Shown here: one piece after another, positions 10,014-21,388 of the stretch | Layout of the letters: each line of letters begins with the position of its first letter | Numbering within the stretch: position 1 is the first letter of the stretch | NCBI RefSeq assembly: GCF_018831625.1 | Contig: NZ_CP065193.1 | Location: forward strand, 1,116,001-1,180,000 | Direction: 5' to 3' | Length of the DNA: 64,000 bases | From: Spiroplasma endosymbiont of 'Nebria riversi' | GTDB lineage: Bacteria > Bacillota_I > Bacilli_A > Mycoplasmatales > Nriv7 | Translations under genes and position numbers: made by a program | Notes under the pieces: generated by a model | The model's database searches: none | Seen by the model: only the letters and a program-made list of their open reading frames with translations | Told to the model about the DNA's origin: nothing

Positions 10014-11397
10014 TGTTAGAAATTAATAATAATGTAAAAACTGTAGAAAACAAGCATTGATTCAGTTTATTTATAACCCACAAAAATATGTACACCAACA
10101 AATGTGAACAATTAGCTAATGAATATGAAAAATTATATGAATACTTATATAAATATCATTATCGCTTAAAACAAGGTTATAAAGTAGTTCATTTTGCTAC
10201 AAGAACAATTATTACAATTTTTGGTGAAGTTGTTTTTAAACGACGCCGATATAAATATTGAAATCAAAAATCAGGTAAATTTGAATATGTATGTTTGTTA
10301 GATAAAGAAATTGGTTTGTTGCCCAAACAACGCATTTATTTTGATGTTCAATTTAAAGTTTTAAGTCTTTTGGGCGATGGTAAGCGGTATCGCGATGTTT
10401 TAGATGCTCTAAATCATTGTTATATTTCAAAAGGTAGTATTTTCAAATATTTTAAATAAATACGATATTGCTGAATATTTTCAACTAGTAGAAAAAGAAA
10501 CTAAAACTAGAACCGATGTCAAAAATAAGGATTTATATATTCAACTAGATGAGACATTTTTAGCGACATTAGATAAGAAAGTTAAACAAGACCAAAGAAT
10601 TTGTTTAGTTACTTTTCATACCGGGCATAAAGAAAAAAAATACAAAATTGCTCGTAGAGCGTTAGAAAATAAACGAGGTCATTTTCTAATGTTAAAAGTT
10701 GGTAAACGAATAAATACGACGGATTATCGTGATTTATTAATTAGAGAATTACAAAAATATTATATGAATGTTAATTATGACAAAATAATTGTTTGTGGCG
10801 AAGGCACTACTTGAATTAGAGAAATTGCCAATATTTTTGGTAATGTTAGATATATTTTAGATGGTTATCACGCTATTAAAAAATTAAAACAAACCGCATT
10901 TAATATTATTTTTGAAAATCGCAAAGTAGCAATAAATAGTTGAATTAAATTATATAAGGATGGAAATTCATCAAGAATTAATCAAAAACATTCGTAATAT
11001 TGCTAAAAATGAATTAAATAAAGACATTAAAACAAATTTAAGAAAGGCTAGTAATTATTTCAGTAATAATAAGCAAGGTATTCATAATCAAAATTTAGAA
11101 TGAAATATTGGTTGTAGCATTGAGAGTGATGTATCTCATTTGGTAAAACAACAATTAGGATATGGGGCAAAAATATATAATCATAAGAATTTAAATAACC
11201 TATTACATTTAAGAATGGCAAATTTAAACAAATTAAATGTATTATATTACATTAATGAAAGTATTAATTCAGAAATAAAAATCAGAAAAGAAATGTATAA
11301 AAATTCATTATGAAATAAATATAATAATAAAAATGATGATAGTCGAATTAATTATAAAGGTAATGCTGTAACAAATAAATATAATAGATTTAAGTAA
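10014..11397 (+). pseudogene. UPF0236/ISLre2-family transposase, copy 1 (two frameshifts)
   Basis: The family shows a conserved N-terminal zinc-free region, FGEVVFKRRRYKYW near residue 78 and a DDE catalytic core including DLYIQLDETF and VCGEG-W motifs. A single extra T near 10440 and another near 10967 shift the frame, compared with 31544 and 21389 copies. It lies at the right end of ME1 and probably catalysed its insertion before decaying. The start MLEINNNVKTVENKHW uses a UGA Trp. Confidence 0.8.
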
Positions 11398-11663
11398 GTA
11401 AAAATATTAGTTAAAATTTAATAAAATTAATAATTTTTCATTGTGTAAAAATTCAATAATATGATAAAATGGTAATGAATAAAAATGACAACAACAAGAA
11501 AGGTGGGGTTAGTTTAATAATTAAATAATATAATTAGCTGATTGTTTTACTTTTTCAAAACAATACCTAAGAAAACTAAACGCGACCAAATAGCGATCAT
11601 ATTTTTTGTTGCTAAAACAATATGATAGAATAAGATGTGGAAAGATGAGAAGGGTAACAGCAA
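11398..11663 (+). other. ME1 right end and pnp leader
   Basis: No gene. 11398-11587 is the conserved right end of the element, present also at 15316-15475 (inverted), 21200-21388 (inverted) and 32830-33032; it contains ACAAGAAAGG and ends AAACGCGACC. 11597-11663 is chromosomal pnp leader with AGATGAGAAGGG as the ribosome site. Confidence 0.65.
11588..11596. repeat. Right 9-bp target duplication of ME1
   Basis: AAATAGCGA, identical to 1404-1412. Without ME1 the chromosome would run directly from the EIIB-like gene into the pnp leader. Confidence 0.75.
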
Positions 11664-13756
11664 ATGAATAAAGAACAAAGATTTACGAATAATTTTAATG
11701 GGAAGAAAATTGTTATTGAGTATGGTAGTTTAGCATTACTAGCAACAAGCTCAATTTTAGTGCGATATGAGAAAAGTACAGTATTAAGTATTGTTAGTTT
11801 TAATGAAGAGCCATCAACATTAGATTTCTTCCCCTTAACAGTTGTATTTCAAGAGAAATTATATTCTGTTGGAAAAATTCCTGGAGGCTTTTTTAAGCGT
11901 GAAGGTAAACCTAGTGAATATGCAACGTTAGCATCAAGGTTAATTGATCGTCCTTTGCGACCTTTATTTCCTAATAATATTAATCACGAAATTCAAGTAA
12001 TTAATAATGTATGAGCGGTTGATTCTAATGCTGATGTCAGAATGGCAGCATTATTAGGTTCCTCATTAGCATTATGCATTTCAAAAATTCCTTTTAATGG
12101 TCCCGTGGCAGGAGTTATTATTGGAAAAATAAATGGGGAATTAATTTGTAATCCTACAAGTCAACAATTAGAACAATCATTGTTAGAATTAATTGTTGCG
12201 GGAACAAAAGCATCAATTAATATGGTTGAAGCTAGTGGTCAAGAAATTAGTGAAGAAGAAATGTTGGCAGCAATTGCGATGGCCCATATAGAAATTAAAA
12301 AGTTAGTTGCCTTTCAAGAAGAAATTATTAATATTATTGGTCAAGAAAAAATGCCTATTATTGAATTAGAATTTGATAATAAGTTAGTATCGAATATTAC
12401 TAGTCAGTATGAACCACAAATTATTAGTGCTTTAAATATTAAAACGAAGCAAGAACAAAAAAAAGCTTTAAAAGATGTTTATAATGCTTTATTTGCTGTT
12501 TATGATAATCAACAATATGTTAATGAATTAGAAAAAAAAAGGTTATTAAACAGATTAGAGCTATTTATCAAACTTTATTAAAGAAACTTGTTCGTGATTT
12601 TATTATTAATAAGAAAATTCGTTTAGATGGTCGTGTGAACAATGAAATTCGACCGTTAACATCAATTATTGATGTTCTCCCAATTGTTCACGGTAGTGCT
12701 TTATTTACTCGTGGCGAAACGCAAGTATTATCAATTGTAACTTTAGGGGCTATGGGCGAACATCAAATTATTGATGGTTTAACAGAAGAGGAAAGTAAAC
12801 GATTTATGCTTCATTATAATTTTCCATCATTTTCAGTTGGTGAAACTGGAAGATTTGGACCGCCCAATAGAAGAGAAATTGGTCATGGAGCATTAGCAGA
12901 AAAAGCATTGTTACAAGTATTGCCTAGTATTGATGATTTTCCTTATACGATTAGAGTTGTAACGGAAGTATTGGCATCTAATGGTTCAACCTCCCAAGCA
13001 GCAATTTGTGCTTCTTCATTAGCTTTGATGGCTAGTGGAGTACCATTGAAATCTGGTGTTGCCGGGATTGCAATGGGATTAATTAAAGAAGGTAATGATT
13101 ATGTTATTTTAAGTGATATTCAAGGTAGTGAAGATCACTTTGGCGATATGGATTTTAAAGTTTCGGGAACAAACCAAGGAATTTGTGCTTTACAAATGGA
13201 CATTAAAATTGATGGCATTACAATGGAAATTTTTAAAGAAGCATTATTACAAGCTAAAATTGGGAGAAAGCATATTTTAGATAATATGAAGCAAACAATT
13301 AATATTTCGCGTAATAAAGTAAATAAAAATGCCCCTAAAATTAAGCAATTACAAATTCCGATTAATCGCATTCGTGATGTTATTGGTGCTGGTGGTAAAG
13401 TAATTACTAATATTGTTGAGACTTCTAGCAATGTTAAAATTGATATTAATGACCAAGGGAAAGTGACTATTTATCACAAAGATGAAGCATCAATATTAAT
13501 GGCAGAAAAATTAATTAAAGATATTATTGAACCAGTTATAATTGGAGAAATTATTACGGGAACTGTTGTTCGGATTGAAAAGTTTGGTTACTTCATTAAT
13601 TTAAAAGAGAATATTGATGGATTATTACATAATTCAAAAATACCCAAAAATAAGCCGTTATTAAAATTAAAACAAGAAGTAACAGTAAAAGTAATTAGTA
13701 TTGATGAAAAAAATCGTGTTAATTTAGAATTAATTAATGAAATTAAAATTAAATAG
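11664..13756 (+). CDS. pnp: Polynucleotide phosphorylase (apparent frameshift in A9)
   Basis: Phosphorolytic 3'-5' exoribonuclease of mRNA decay. Two RNase PH domains flank a helical linker; the second has SFSVGETGRFGPPNRREIGHG and DIQGSEDHFGDMDFK. A KH domain with VIGAGGKVI (about residue 572) and a C-terminal S1 domain follow. Total about 697 residues, the usual length. The frame is broken once: 12532-12540 is A9, and one more A gives EKKKVIKQI and joins the two halves. Since this is normally a core gene, an assembly indel or transcript slippage is more likely than loss. Trp at 12012 is UGA. Confidence 0.9.
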
Positions 13757-13761
13757 AAAAA

Positions 13762-13806
13762 TAAAATGAACTCCTATTTTAAACTAATAAGAGTTCATTT
13801 TATTTT
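13762..13806. terminator. Bidirectional terminator between pnp and MATE gene
   Basis: AAATGAACTC (13764-13773) pairs with GAGTTCATTT (13791-13800), with A-rich and T-rich flanks on both sides, between two convergent genes. Confidence 0.75.
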
Positions 13807-15231
13807 TTAAATTAATTTTCGTGCTCATTTTATTTTAATAACACAGATGGTAACAAGAGCAAATTGAATAATTTCACCAATAGTAGAAATAATAAAAATA
13901 TATTTGTAATCAAAGTTAGGAAAATATTTAGTTACAATAATACTAACAATTAATGGCGTCATAACAATAATAATTCAAGTACAAAGAATATCTAAGGCAG
14001 TAGCTAACTTTACAAATCCGCCGGCGCGTAAAACACTAAAAAAGATAATTGAAAAAGATAAGAAGAAATAAGCTAGGGATTGTAATCCTAAATAAAATCT
14101 TGCTGTGCTAATGGCTTCATTACTAATTTTGTTAGTAAATAGAATATCAAAAATGAAAAATGAAAGACCGAAAATTATTATTGTGAAAGTAATCGCAATT
14201 AGAAATAGCAAACCAATAATTTTTTTAATATTGGCAACTGCTTGCGACAGTTTACCAACACCTAATTGTTTACCAATAAAGATTGGTACAATGGCACTAT
14301 AACTATTAAATACGGCATAAAAAATATTCATAATATTCATTACAACAACGGTTGCTGATAGGATATCGGCTCCACCATAATATGAATAAATAACTGTTTG
14401 TGCTGTTAATGATAATACAAAAAGAATGTTAGCTAAAAATATTGGCAAAAGCGATTTAAGAATTTTTAATAATAAATCTTTAGTAACATATCAAAATTTT
14501 TTCATTGGGCGAAACATGGGTTTAGTAATTAAAAGAAATGTAATAACAATAGTTATTTCTAAAATTCTTGCTATTACAGTAGGAATAGCAACTCCCATAA
14601 CTCCCATTTTTAAATAAAATAAAAAGATGAAGTTGAGAATGCCATTAGTCAATACCGGAAAAATTGTAAAAAGAAACGGTAAATATGTTTTATTACATTC
14701 GGTCATATTTTGATATAAGGTTGTTATAATGCTTAGAAGCGGATAAATTCAAATAACAGTTGTTAAATATAAACTGCCATTATCAATTGCGATTTGGGAA
14801 TTAAAATTTAACATTGTTTTACTGCTTTCAGAAGCAATAATTATTTTAATTAAATCATTTCTTAATGTGAAGATAAAGATGGTAAATATTATTGACATTG
14901 TGACATTAATCATAATTCTAATGTTATTTACTTCTTGCATTTTTTTAAGATTATTATTACCAATATATTGAGAAGCATAAATGCTTCCGGCCATATTCGT
15001 GGCAAAAAAACCGAACATTGCCAGTAACAGAATGGTATTAGCAGCACCAACGCCATTAAGAACTTCTTGACTTAAAAAAGAACCAATCATAAAGACATCA
15101 ATAACATTCATTAATGCAATTAGTAATGATTGACCGATTAGAGGAATCATAATGATAAGTGCTTGTTTCATAAACTTACTGTCAAAGTATGCTGATAATT
15201 TTCATTTTTGGTTGATATTAGTAAGTTTCAT
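13807..15231 (-). CDS. MATE-family multidrug/cation antiporter
   Basis: A 474-residue protein with about twelve membrane helices and a twofold repeat. Each half begins with the family pattern: IPLIGQSLLIALMNVIDVFM near residue 27 and LPIFLANILFVLSLTAQTVI near residue 265. MATE proteins export drugs or metabolites in exchange for Na+ or H+. Three UGA Trp codons are used. Intact. The start at 15231 is preceded by an AAGAAACCGAGGT-type site; ATG at 15171 is an internal Met. Confidence 0.85.
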
Positions 15232-15315
15232 TATTTTAGTACCTCGGTTTCTTAAATATATAAGAACAATTATATTTTACTAATAAGATTAAGTCAATTG
15301 TGATTAAGTTAATTT

Positions 15316-15475
15316 GGTCGCGTTTAGTTTTCTTAGGTATTGTTTTGAAGAAGTAAAACAATCAGCTAATTATATTATTTAATTACTAAACTAACCCTGC
15401 CTTTTTTGTTATTGTCATTTTTATTCATTGCCATTCTATCATATTATTGAATTTTTACACAATAAAAATTATTTT
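15316..15475 (-). repeat. Solo right-end fragment of a composite element
   Basis: GGTCGCGTTTAGTTTTCTTAGG-type terminus followed by about 140 bases of the conserved right end, in minus orientation and without its transposase. It is cut at 15476 by the IS1595-like element. It shows that another composite once ended here. The remaining bases from 15232 to 15315 show nothing recognisable. Confidence 0.65.
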
Positions 15476-15476
15476 T

Positions 15477-16615
15477 AATTTTGTAGAAAACTCTTGATAT
15501 TTATTGAATATACTTAATTTTAGGTATATTTTTAATATGATAGAGGTGGATAATAATTATGGAAAAAATAATTCAAGAACTAGTAAATACTTTAACAGAT
15601 GATCAATTTTTAGAATTTTATGAAAAAGTCAAACAACAAGCAGAATTAATAAAAAAAAACAAAAACGTTTAAATGAAATTGATCAAAAATTTAGAGCACA
15701 AGGTATTAAATGCCCTAAATGCGAATCTTACCATTGCGTTAAAAATGGACATAATTCAGAAGGAAAACAAAAATATTTATGTAAAAATTGCCGTGCAAGT
15801 TTTGACGCTTTTCGTAATCATTTTATTTATTGAAGTCATTTAAATTATGAACAATGAAATTTATTGATTCAAATTTCATTGCTGGGGCAATCTAGTAAAA
15901 CAATTTCTCTTTTTATTAAAACTACATTAAAAACTGCTTGATATAATCGTCAAAAATTAATGAAATCAAAACAATTAGAAAATACCCAATTAAAATTTAA
16001 AAAATTATCTGGTAAAATACAAATCGATGAAACATTTATTAAAGAAATTCATAAAGGAAATTTCAAACATAAAACTGATCCACGAAGAATTCGCCTTGAC
16101 CCATTCGCAACTAATACTAAATGCTGTATTCAAATGGCAGTTGATAATAATAACAATATTTATGTTAAATCTACAAACACCAAACGTTTACAAAAACAAT
16201 GAGTTATTGAAAATATGAACAAAGAATTAATTAACCAAAATTCAATTATTACTTCTGATATGCAAAAATTATATTTTTTAGTAGCAAAACAAACAAATTA
16301 TACTTTATGTGTAACTAAAACAACAATTAATCCCGAAGCTAGTTATCGTAACTTAAATAAAATCAGTAAATTACAATCTAGTCTTAAAGAAGCCTTAATT
16401 CATTATCATGGTTTATGTTTTACTAATATTCAAAATTATTTAAATCTCTGAAAATGAAAATACCAACATAAGGGTTTAACTCTAAACCAACAAACAGCGG
16501 TATTATATTTTAATGTATAAAAAATTAAAGTAAAAATAGTAATTTTACATAAAAGCCTTTTAAAATTATCAAGTTGATGATTTTTTTGAGTTTATCAATA
16601 GTTTTCGACAAAATT
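15477..16615 (+). mobile_element. IS1595/IS1-like insertion sequence, copy 1
   Basis: Bounded by inverted repeats AATTTTGTAGAAAACTCTTG at the left and the complement of AATTTTGTCGAAAACTATTG at the right. It encodes one transposase. It interrupts the right end of a composite element. A second copy is at 33980-35114. Confidence 0.7.
15559..16520 (+). pseudogene. IS1595/IS1-like transposase with shift at A9
   Basis: N-terminal zinc ribbon (KCPKCESYHCVKNG and YLCKNCRAS) followed by a DDE-type core with KIQIDETFIKE near residue 155 and a C-terminal KWKYQHKGLT motif. At 15651-15659 is A9 followed by C: frame 0 stops 12 bases later, and a -1 shift on A-AAA-AAC enters the long frame. IS1 uses such a slippery site for its InsAB' product, but the second copy has A7 and is in frame there, so this may be mutation. 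The rest is open. Confidence 0.65.
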
Positions 16616-16886
16616 AAAAAAAAATTCTAATTTTACTATAGACTTGGTACATAACTATAACATTTTGCATCTACCAAACTATAAAATTCACTTTCATCTT
16701 TATATTTATCTAATATTTGCGCTTCATCTAGAAAATAATATTATCAAAATAGTAGATAAAATTGAGGGTTATGTGCCAACTTTTATATAGACTTCTTACA
16801 ATACTATGATAGTAACTGAAAATTGTATTATTGAAGCAAATAAATTAAACTTTATTAAAATTACTACCAAGAAAGGTGATTTTTTA
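16616..16886. other. Degraded segment before transposase copy 2
   Basis: No gene. On the minus strand 16640-16735 can be read as a short fragment (DEAQILDKYKDESEF) of an unknown protein. 16790-16886 matches the sequence before transposase copy 4 at 31445-31543 and includes its CAAGAAAGG ribosome site. Confidence 0.45.
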
Positions 16887-18263
16887 TGTTAGAAATTAAT
16901 AATAATTTAAAAACGATAGAAAACAAGCATTGATTAAGTTTATTTACAACGCATAAAAATATGTACACCAATAAATGTGAACAATTAGCTAACTAATATG
17001 AAAAATTAGATAAATACTTATATATAAATATCATTATTGTTTAAAACAAGGTTATAAAGTAGTTCGTTTTGCAATAAGAACAATTATTACAATTTTTGGT
17101 GAAGTTATTTTTAAACGAGGCCGATATAAATATTGAAATCAAAAATCAGGTAAATTTTAATATGTATGTTTACTAGATAAATAAATTGGTTTATTACCGA
17201 AACAACGCATTTATTTTGATGTTCAATTTAAAGTTTTAAGTCTTTTGGGCGATGGTAAACGCTATCGCGATGTTTTAGATGCTCTAAATCATTGTTATAT
17301 TTCAAAAGCTAGTATTTCAAATATTTTAAATAAATATGATATTGCTGAATATTTTCAACTAGCAGAAAAAAAACCAAAACTAGAATTGATGTCAAAAATA
17401 AGGATTTATATATTCAACTAGATGAGACATTTTTAGCGGCATTAGATCAGAAAGTTAAACAAGACCAAAGAATTCGTTTAGTTACTTTTCATACCGGACA
17501 TAAAGAAAAAAATTATAAAAATGCTCGTAGAGAATTAGAAAACAAACGAGGTCATTTTCTAATGTTAAAAGTTGGTAAACGAATAAATACAATGGATTAT
17601 CGTGATTTATTAATTAAGGAATTACAAAAACATTATGTAAATATTAATTATGACAGAATAATTGTTTGTGGTGAAGGTGCTACTTGAATTAGAGAAATTG
17701 CCAATAGTTTTGGTAATGTTAGATATATTTTAGATGGTTATCATGCTATTAAAAAATTAAAACAAACTGCATTTAATATTATTTTTGAAAATCGTAAAGT
17801 AACACTAAATAGTTGAATTAAATTATATAAGGATGGAAATCATCAAGAATTAATCAAAAACATTCGTAATATTGCTAAAAATGAATTAAATAAAGATATT
17901 AAAATAAATTTAAGAAAGGCGAGTAATTATTTCAGTAATAATAAGCAAGGTATTCATAATCAAAATTTAGAATGAAATATTGGTTGTAGCATTGAAAGTG
18001 ATGTGTCACATTTGGTAAAACAACAATTAGGATATGGGGCGAAAATATATAATCATAAGAATTTAAATAACCTATTACATTTAAGAATGGCAAATTTAAA
18101 CAAATTAAATGTATTACATTACATTAATGAAAATATTAATTCAGAAATAGAAATCAGAAAAGAAATATATAAAAATTCATTATGAAATAAATATAATAAT
18201 AAAAATGATGATAGTTGAATTAACTATAAAGGCAATGCCGTAACAAATAAATATAATAGATAA
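16887..18263 (+). pseudogene. UPF0236/ISLre2-family transposase, copy 2
   Basis: Aligned with the other copies it has in-frame stops near 16995, 17158 and 17182, a small frameshift near 17370 (eight A where others read AAGAAACT), and a short duplication at its 3' end. It lacks the conserved right end and is joined at 18335/18336 directly to the left terminus of ME2. Clearly non-functional. Confidence 0.75.
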
Positions 18264-18335
18264 ATATAATAGATTTAAGTAAGTAAAAATATAAAATTAA
18301 TATATATTTAGTCAAAATTTAATAATAATTATAAT

Positions 18336-18844
18336 GGGCGCATAAAGTTTTGTTAGGTAGGTAAATATTTGAATAAGTATTAAGGAAGTCAGCAATGATT
18401 GTCTTTTTATTTTATAAGGTGTTAAAAATTTGTTCTTTGAAAATGAAATACAAGTGAATTAATAATGTTGGTTTGTATTAAAGCACGATAAATTGTGGGT
18501 GGTCGCCATAACCAAAAGAAGTTTACCAGTTAATAGACAACACCCTATTAGCTATAGCAATTTGTTTAGTTTTGCAATAAAAAAATGAATGGGGGATTTC
18601 CTAAAAATATACACGCTATTAAATTAGTTCCAAGGTTAGGATGCGGACATTAAAGTGTAGAAATTTCTATTATAGGGGTATGCTAAGTTTAAAATTATTA
18701 AAATCTTTATCTAATAATTAAAAAACAAAATTTAATAACAAAGCTTGTTAAACACTTAAATCTGCGATATATAAGTGTTTAAAAAACTAAGTTAATTAAC
18801 TTAGTTAATATAACTTAGTTTATCTATAAGAAAGGTAATTTATT
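18336..18844 (+). other. ME2 left-end non-coding region
   Basis: No gene. Closely matches 1413-1948, including the weakened terminator hairpin near 18385-18412 and the P1-proximal hairpin near 18750-18780. Preceding gap 18264-18335 holds only the truncated end of transposase copy 2. Confidence 0.6.
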
Positions 18845-19171
18845 ATGAAAAACATTGAAAACATTTTCTTAAATACTAAGAAATATCTTTTAAAAGAAAC
18901 ACAAAACGCAATGTTTATTAAAGCCCCAAAAATTCCGTGATTTAATGAACAAATCGGCATTTGGTTTCCAAAGCGATTTGTTTATAAAGGAAAATATGAA
19001 AATTCGATTTGTGTCGGAATAATCAAGGATAGTAAATATCAAATAATTTCAATTAATCAAAAAGAAAAAGAAACCAAATTAATTAAGGGGCAAGAATTAT
19101 TAGGTTTTTTCATTGCCGAAAAAGAAAACAACAAAAAAGATATAAATTATAACTATTTTAAAGGAGTTTAA
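18845..19171 (+). CDS. Plectrovirus P1 (intact)
   Basis: 108 residues, start MKNIENIFLNTKKYLLKE, with the conserved IGIWFPKRFVYKGKYENSI segment near residue 36. It has two hydrophobic strands, no membrane helix and one UGA Trp. Same family as 1949, 42034 and 50198, and distantly as 50796 in the other prophage. First gene of the virus operon, with AAGAAAGG ribosome site. Function unknown; replication-related by position. Confidence 0.7.
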
Positions 19172-19173
19172 AA

Positions 19174-19395
19174 ATGAATATTGCGATTGGATTAATATTT
19201 ATTATTATCAGCATCATGCTATTGGCATATTTTGCTTATAAAATTTATGCCAAAATAAAAATTAGAATTAAATATAAAAATGCCATTAAAAATAATACTG
19301 GTAATTTCACGAAAGACGAAAAAGTATTTATTGCCCGCTTTGAGGAATGAGTTAAAGCTCCTAATTCAAAAGAAAATAACGCGGATAAAAAATAA
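19174..19395 (+). CDS. Plectrovirus P2 small membrane protein
   Basis: 73 residues, N-terminal membrane helix and charged tail as in the ME1 copy, ending NNADKK. Overlaps P3 by its stop codon. Confidence 0.7.
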
Positions 19396-19556
19396 TGTTT
19401 TGAAAAATTATCATGGAATTCTTAGAACTTTTTATTCAGATAGAAAAAATGCCTGCACAGGTTGCGTTTATTGCCGGATTAATTATTATCATCACGTTTC
19501 TTTTCGCATTAATTTCAATTATGTATTTACCAATAAAAATAATTTTTGGTAGATAA
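19395..19556 (+). CDS. Plectrovirus P3 small membrane protein
   Basis: 53 residues with a central membrane helix and a C-terminal IKIIFGR. Start codon overlaps P2 stop (TAATG). Codon 3 is UGA. Confidence 0.65.
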
Positions 19557-19559
19557 AAA

Positions 19560-19790
19560 ATGACAGTAAATTTAAAATAATTTAATTGAGAACAAATTAA
19601 ACAAAATTTCTGAGATTTATTTATTCAAATTACAACTATTCCGGCTCATATTAGTGGTGGTAAAGAAATTGATTTAACTCAAGAAACACTTTGACTTTTA
19701 ATAGCAAACATTGCTTTTTGATTCTTAACAGCGATTATGGTGTGATTTATTCTAATGCTACTTTGAAAAACCATATCAGTATTTAGATAG
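19560..19790 (+). pseudogene. Plectrovirus P4 (early nonsense)
   Basis: Codon 7 is TAA (19578), exactly as in ME1; the intact MED copy has GAA. The remaining frame, with two membrane segments and several UGA Trp codons, is open. Confidence 0.65.
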
Positions 19791-19801
19791 GGAAAAAATT
19801 A

Positions 19802-19936
19802 ATGTCAAGAAGTTACATTGTGATGCATTCCCAAAGAAATTCAAAATTAATTAGGAAAAAATATAATCGTGTTAAGGTTAATCGTGGTTTTAACAAATTT
19901 AAGAAAAACTTTGAATATAAATGATGAATGTTTTAA
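19802..19936 (+). CDS. Plectrovirus P5 basic small protein
   Basis: 44 residues, strongly basic, start MSRSYIVMHS and end WWMF with both Trp as UGA. Nearly identical to the ME1 and MED copies. Confidence 0.6.
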
Positions 19937-19957
19937 AAAGAAAGGGGGTGAGATTAT

Positions 19958-20206
19958 ATGTTTGGAACTTTCTTAGCGGGAGAAGCGCCAGCAACAGTAG
20001 AAAAAATAACAGCTAGTGACGCGATGACTAAATTATGAAATGCAATTATAACGGCTTTTACTAAAATGTGAGAAATTATTGCTGTTAATATGCCACAAGT
20101 CGGTAACTTCTTTGCTGACTACTGAATCTTCATTTTTCCATTTATTTTGGCAATATTCTTTATTTGCTTTAAAATGTTTGAAAAATTACTTGGAGCGGTA
20201 TGCTAA
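19958..20206 (+). CDS. Plectrovirus P6 coat-like protein (intact)
   Basis: 82 residues: amphipathic N-terminal half (KITASDAMTKLWNAII) and a C-terminal membrane helix (IFIFPFILAIFFICF) with a short charged end. This is the only intact copy. Topology and the very strong AAGAAAGGGGGTGA ribosome site suit the major coat protein; the assignment is by layout, not by a motif. Confidence 0.6.
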
Positions 20207-20219
20207 CAAAAAAATAAAG

Positions 20220-20293
20220 TGAGGTGCAAGATGAAATTTTGCAAATGAATAATAGAAAAAAATAACCATTTTATTGAATTGAATCGCACCTCA
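20220..20293 (+). promoter_or_regulatory. Zot ribosome-site stem (ME2)
   Basis: TGAGGTGC (20220-20227) pairs with GCACCTCA (20286-20293), as in ME1, covering the ribosome site of the Zot-like gene. Confidence 0.5.
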
Positions 20294-21211
20294 TTTTTAA
20301 TTTTATGACATTGCGGAGCAATTTGATATATTTACAACGGTTATTTTAAAAACATTGTAAGTTATTTATTTTTAGCAGGTTGTATTTTAATTTTCCTTTT
20401 TAAAATCAGTAATTTAACACAAATTAACAAAGTTATTAATTTTTTAAAAAATTCACCATTAAACATCGTTATTGGTTCATTAGGAACTGGAAAAACCGCC
20501 TTTCTAGTATACGCATCAAAATTACTAAAAAAGAAAAAATATCATATCGCATCAACATTTCCATTACTAGAAACCCAAAAATTAAGTTTAGGTCATATGG
20601 GGTTATTAGACTTTGATTATCCAGTATTGCCAGAAAAAACCTTACTTTTGTGAGATGAAACCAATTTATTTTTAGAAGGAACTGATTGAGAAAAAAATAA
20701 CACCAAAAACGAAGAAACCGGTATTCAAGAATATTTCGCTCTGGCACGCCATTTCGGTCATATTGTGTTAGCTAGCGGGCAAAGAGATAAACATATATGA
20801 GTTAAAGTTCGTGATATTGCTAATAATGTGATTGTGGGGATTCGCAAAAAACCAGTTAATATTTTTCGCCCTTACTTAAAAGTCATCTATGGTACCTTTA
20901 CTAGTATTGAAGAATATGAACGCTGACGAAACACCTTAATTGATGCTAAAAATAGCAAAAAGGGTCGTCGCATTAAATACCGTGATATCCCTGAACTTGA
21001 TATTTATTTTTTTAAATTAAAAATTCCTTTACCAATACTTAACACTTACAATTCTTTTTACCTAGCGTTTTTAAGAGATTACTTAAATTCAAAAGTAAAT
21101 CTTGACTATGAAGACAAATACTATACTGACACAGCAATTGATTTAGAAGACTTAGAATACTTAAAAATGGATAAATTTAGCAAATTTTTAAGAAAAATGG
21201 GTCGCGTTTAG
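20231..21211 (+). CDS. Zot-like assembly ATPase (3' end replaced)
   Basis: 326 residues. Two N-terminal membrane segments, Walker A GSLGTGKT near residue 90, a Walker B-like KTLLLWDET near residue 137, and an LASGQRDKHIW segment. It is open to the inversion breakpoint, where the last four residues and stop come from the element right end (GRV). The missing native end lies inverted at 27001-27029. Loss of so few residues may leave it active. Confidence 0.75.
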
Positions 21212-21388
21212 TTTTCTTAGGTATTGCTTTGAAGAAATAAAACAATCAGCTAATTATATTATTTAATTACTAAACTAACCCCGCCTTTCTTGTTATTGTC
21301 ATTTTTATTCTTTTTAATTTTATCATATTATTGAATTTTTACACAACAAAAATTATTAATTTTATTAAATTTTAACTAATATTTTTAC

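Larger units (their letters stand above)
1413..11587 (+). mobile_element. ME1: plectrovirus-toxin-transposase composite
   Basis: A 10.2-kb unit that starts GGACGCATAAAG and ends with the reverse complement of GGTCGCGTTTAG. Over 22 bases the two termini match at 17 positions as an inverted repeat, and a 9-bp direct repeat flanks the unit. Inside, in order, are the SpV1-type virus genes P1 to ORF1 (1949-7448), a lipoprotein remnant, a terminator, a toxin gene on the minus strand, and a UPF0236 transposase on the plus strand. SpV1-type plectroviruses are known to integrate in S. citri chromosomes. Many of its genes are broken, so it is a dead copy. Protein names P1-P11 are mine. Confidence 0.75.

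Noticed and set aside
10014..11397. Programmed frameshift in UPF0236 transposase copy 1
   Set aside because: The two shifts come from single added T bases not at slippery sites, and other copies are in frame at those places.
13135..13431. Minus-strand frame inside pnp
   Set aside because: Complement shadow of the conserved KH region of pnp.
15316..18335. Second adjacent inversion analogous to ME2
   Set aside because: A solo right end lies at 15316 and an ME left end at 18336, but the bases next to them are not inverted copies of each other and transposase copy 2 has the wrong orientation.
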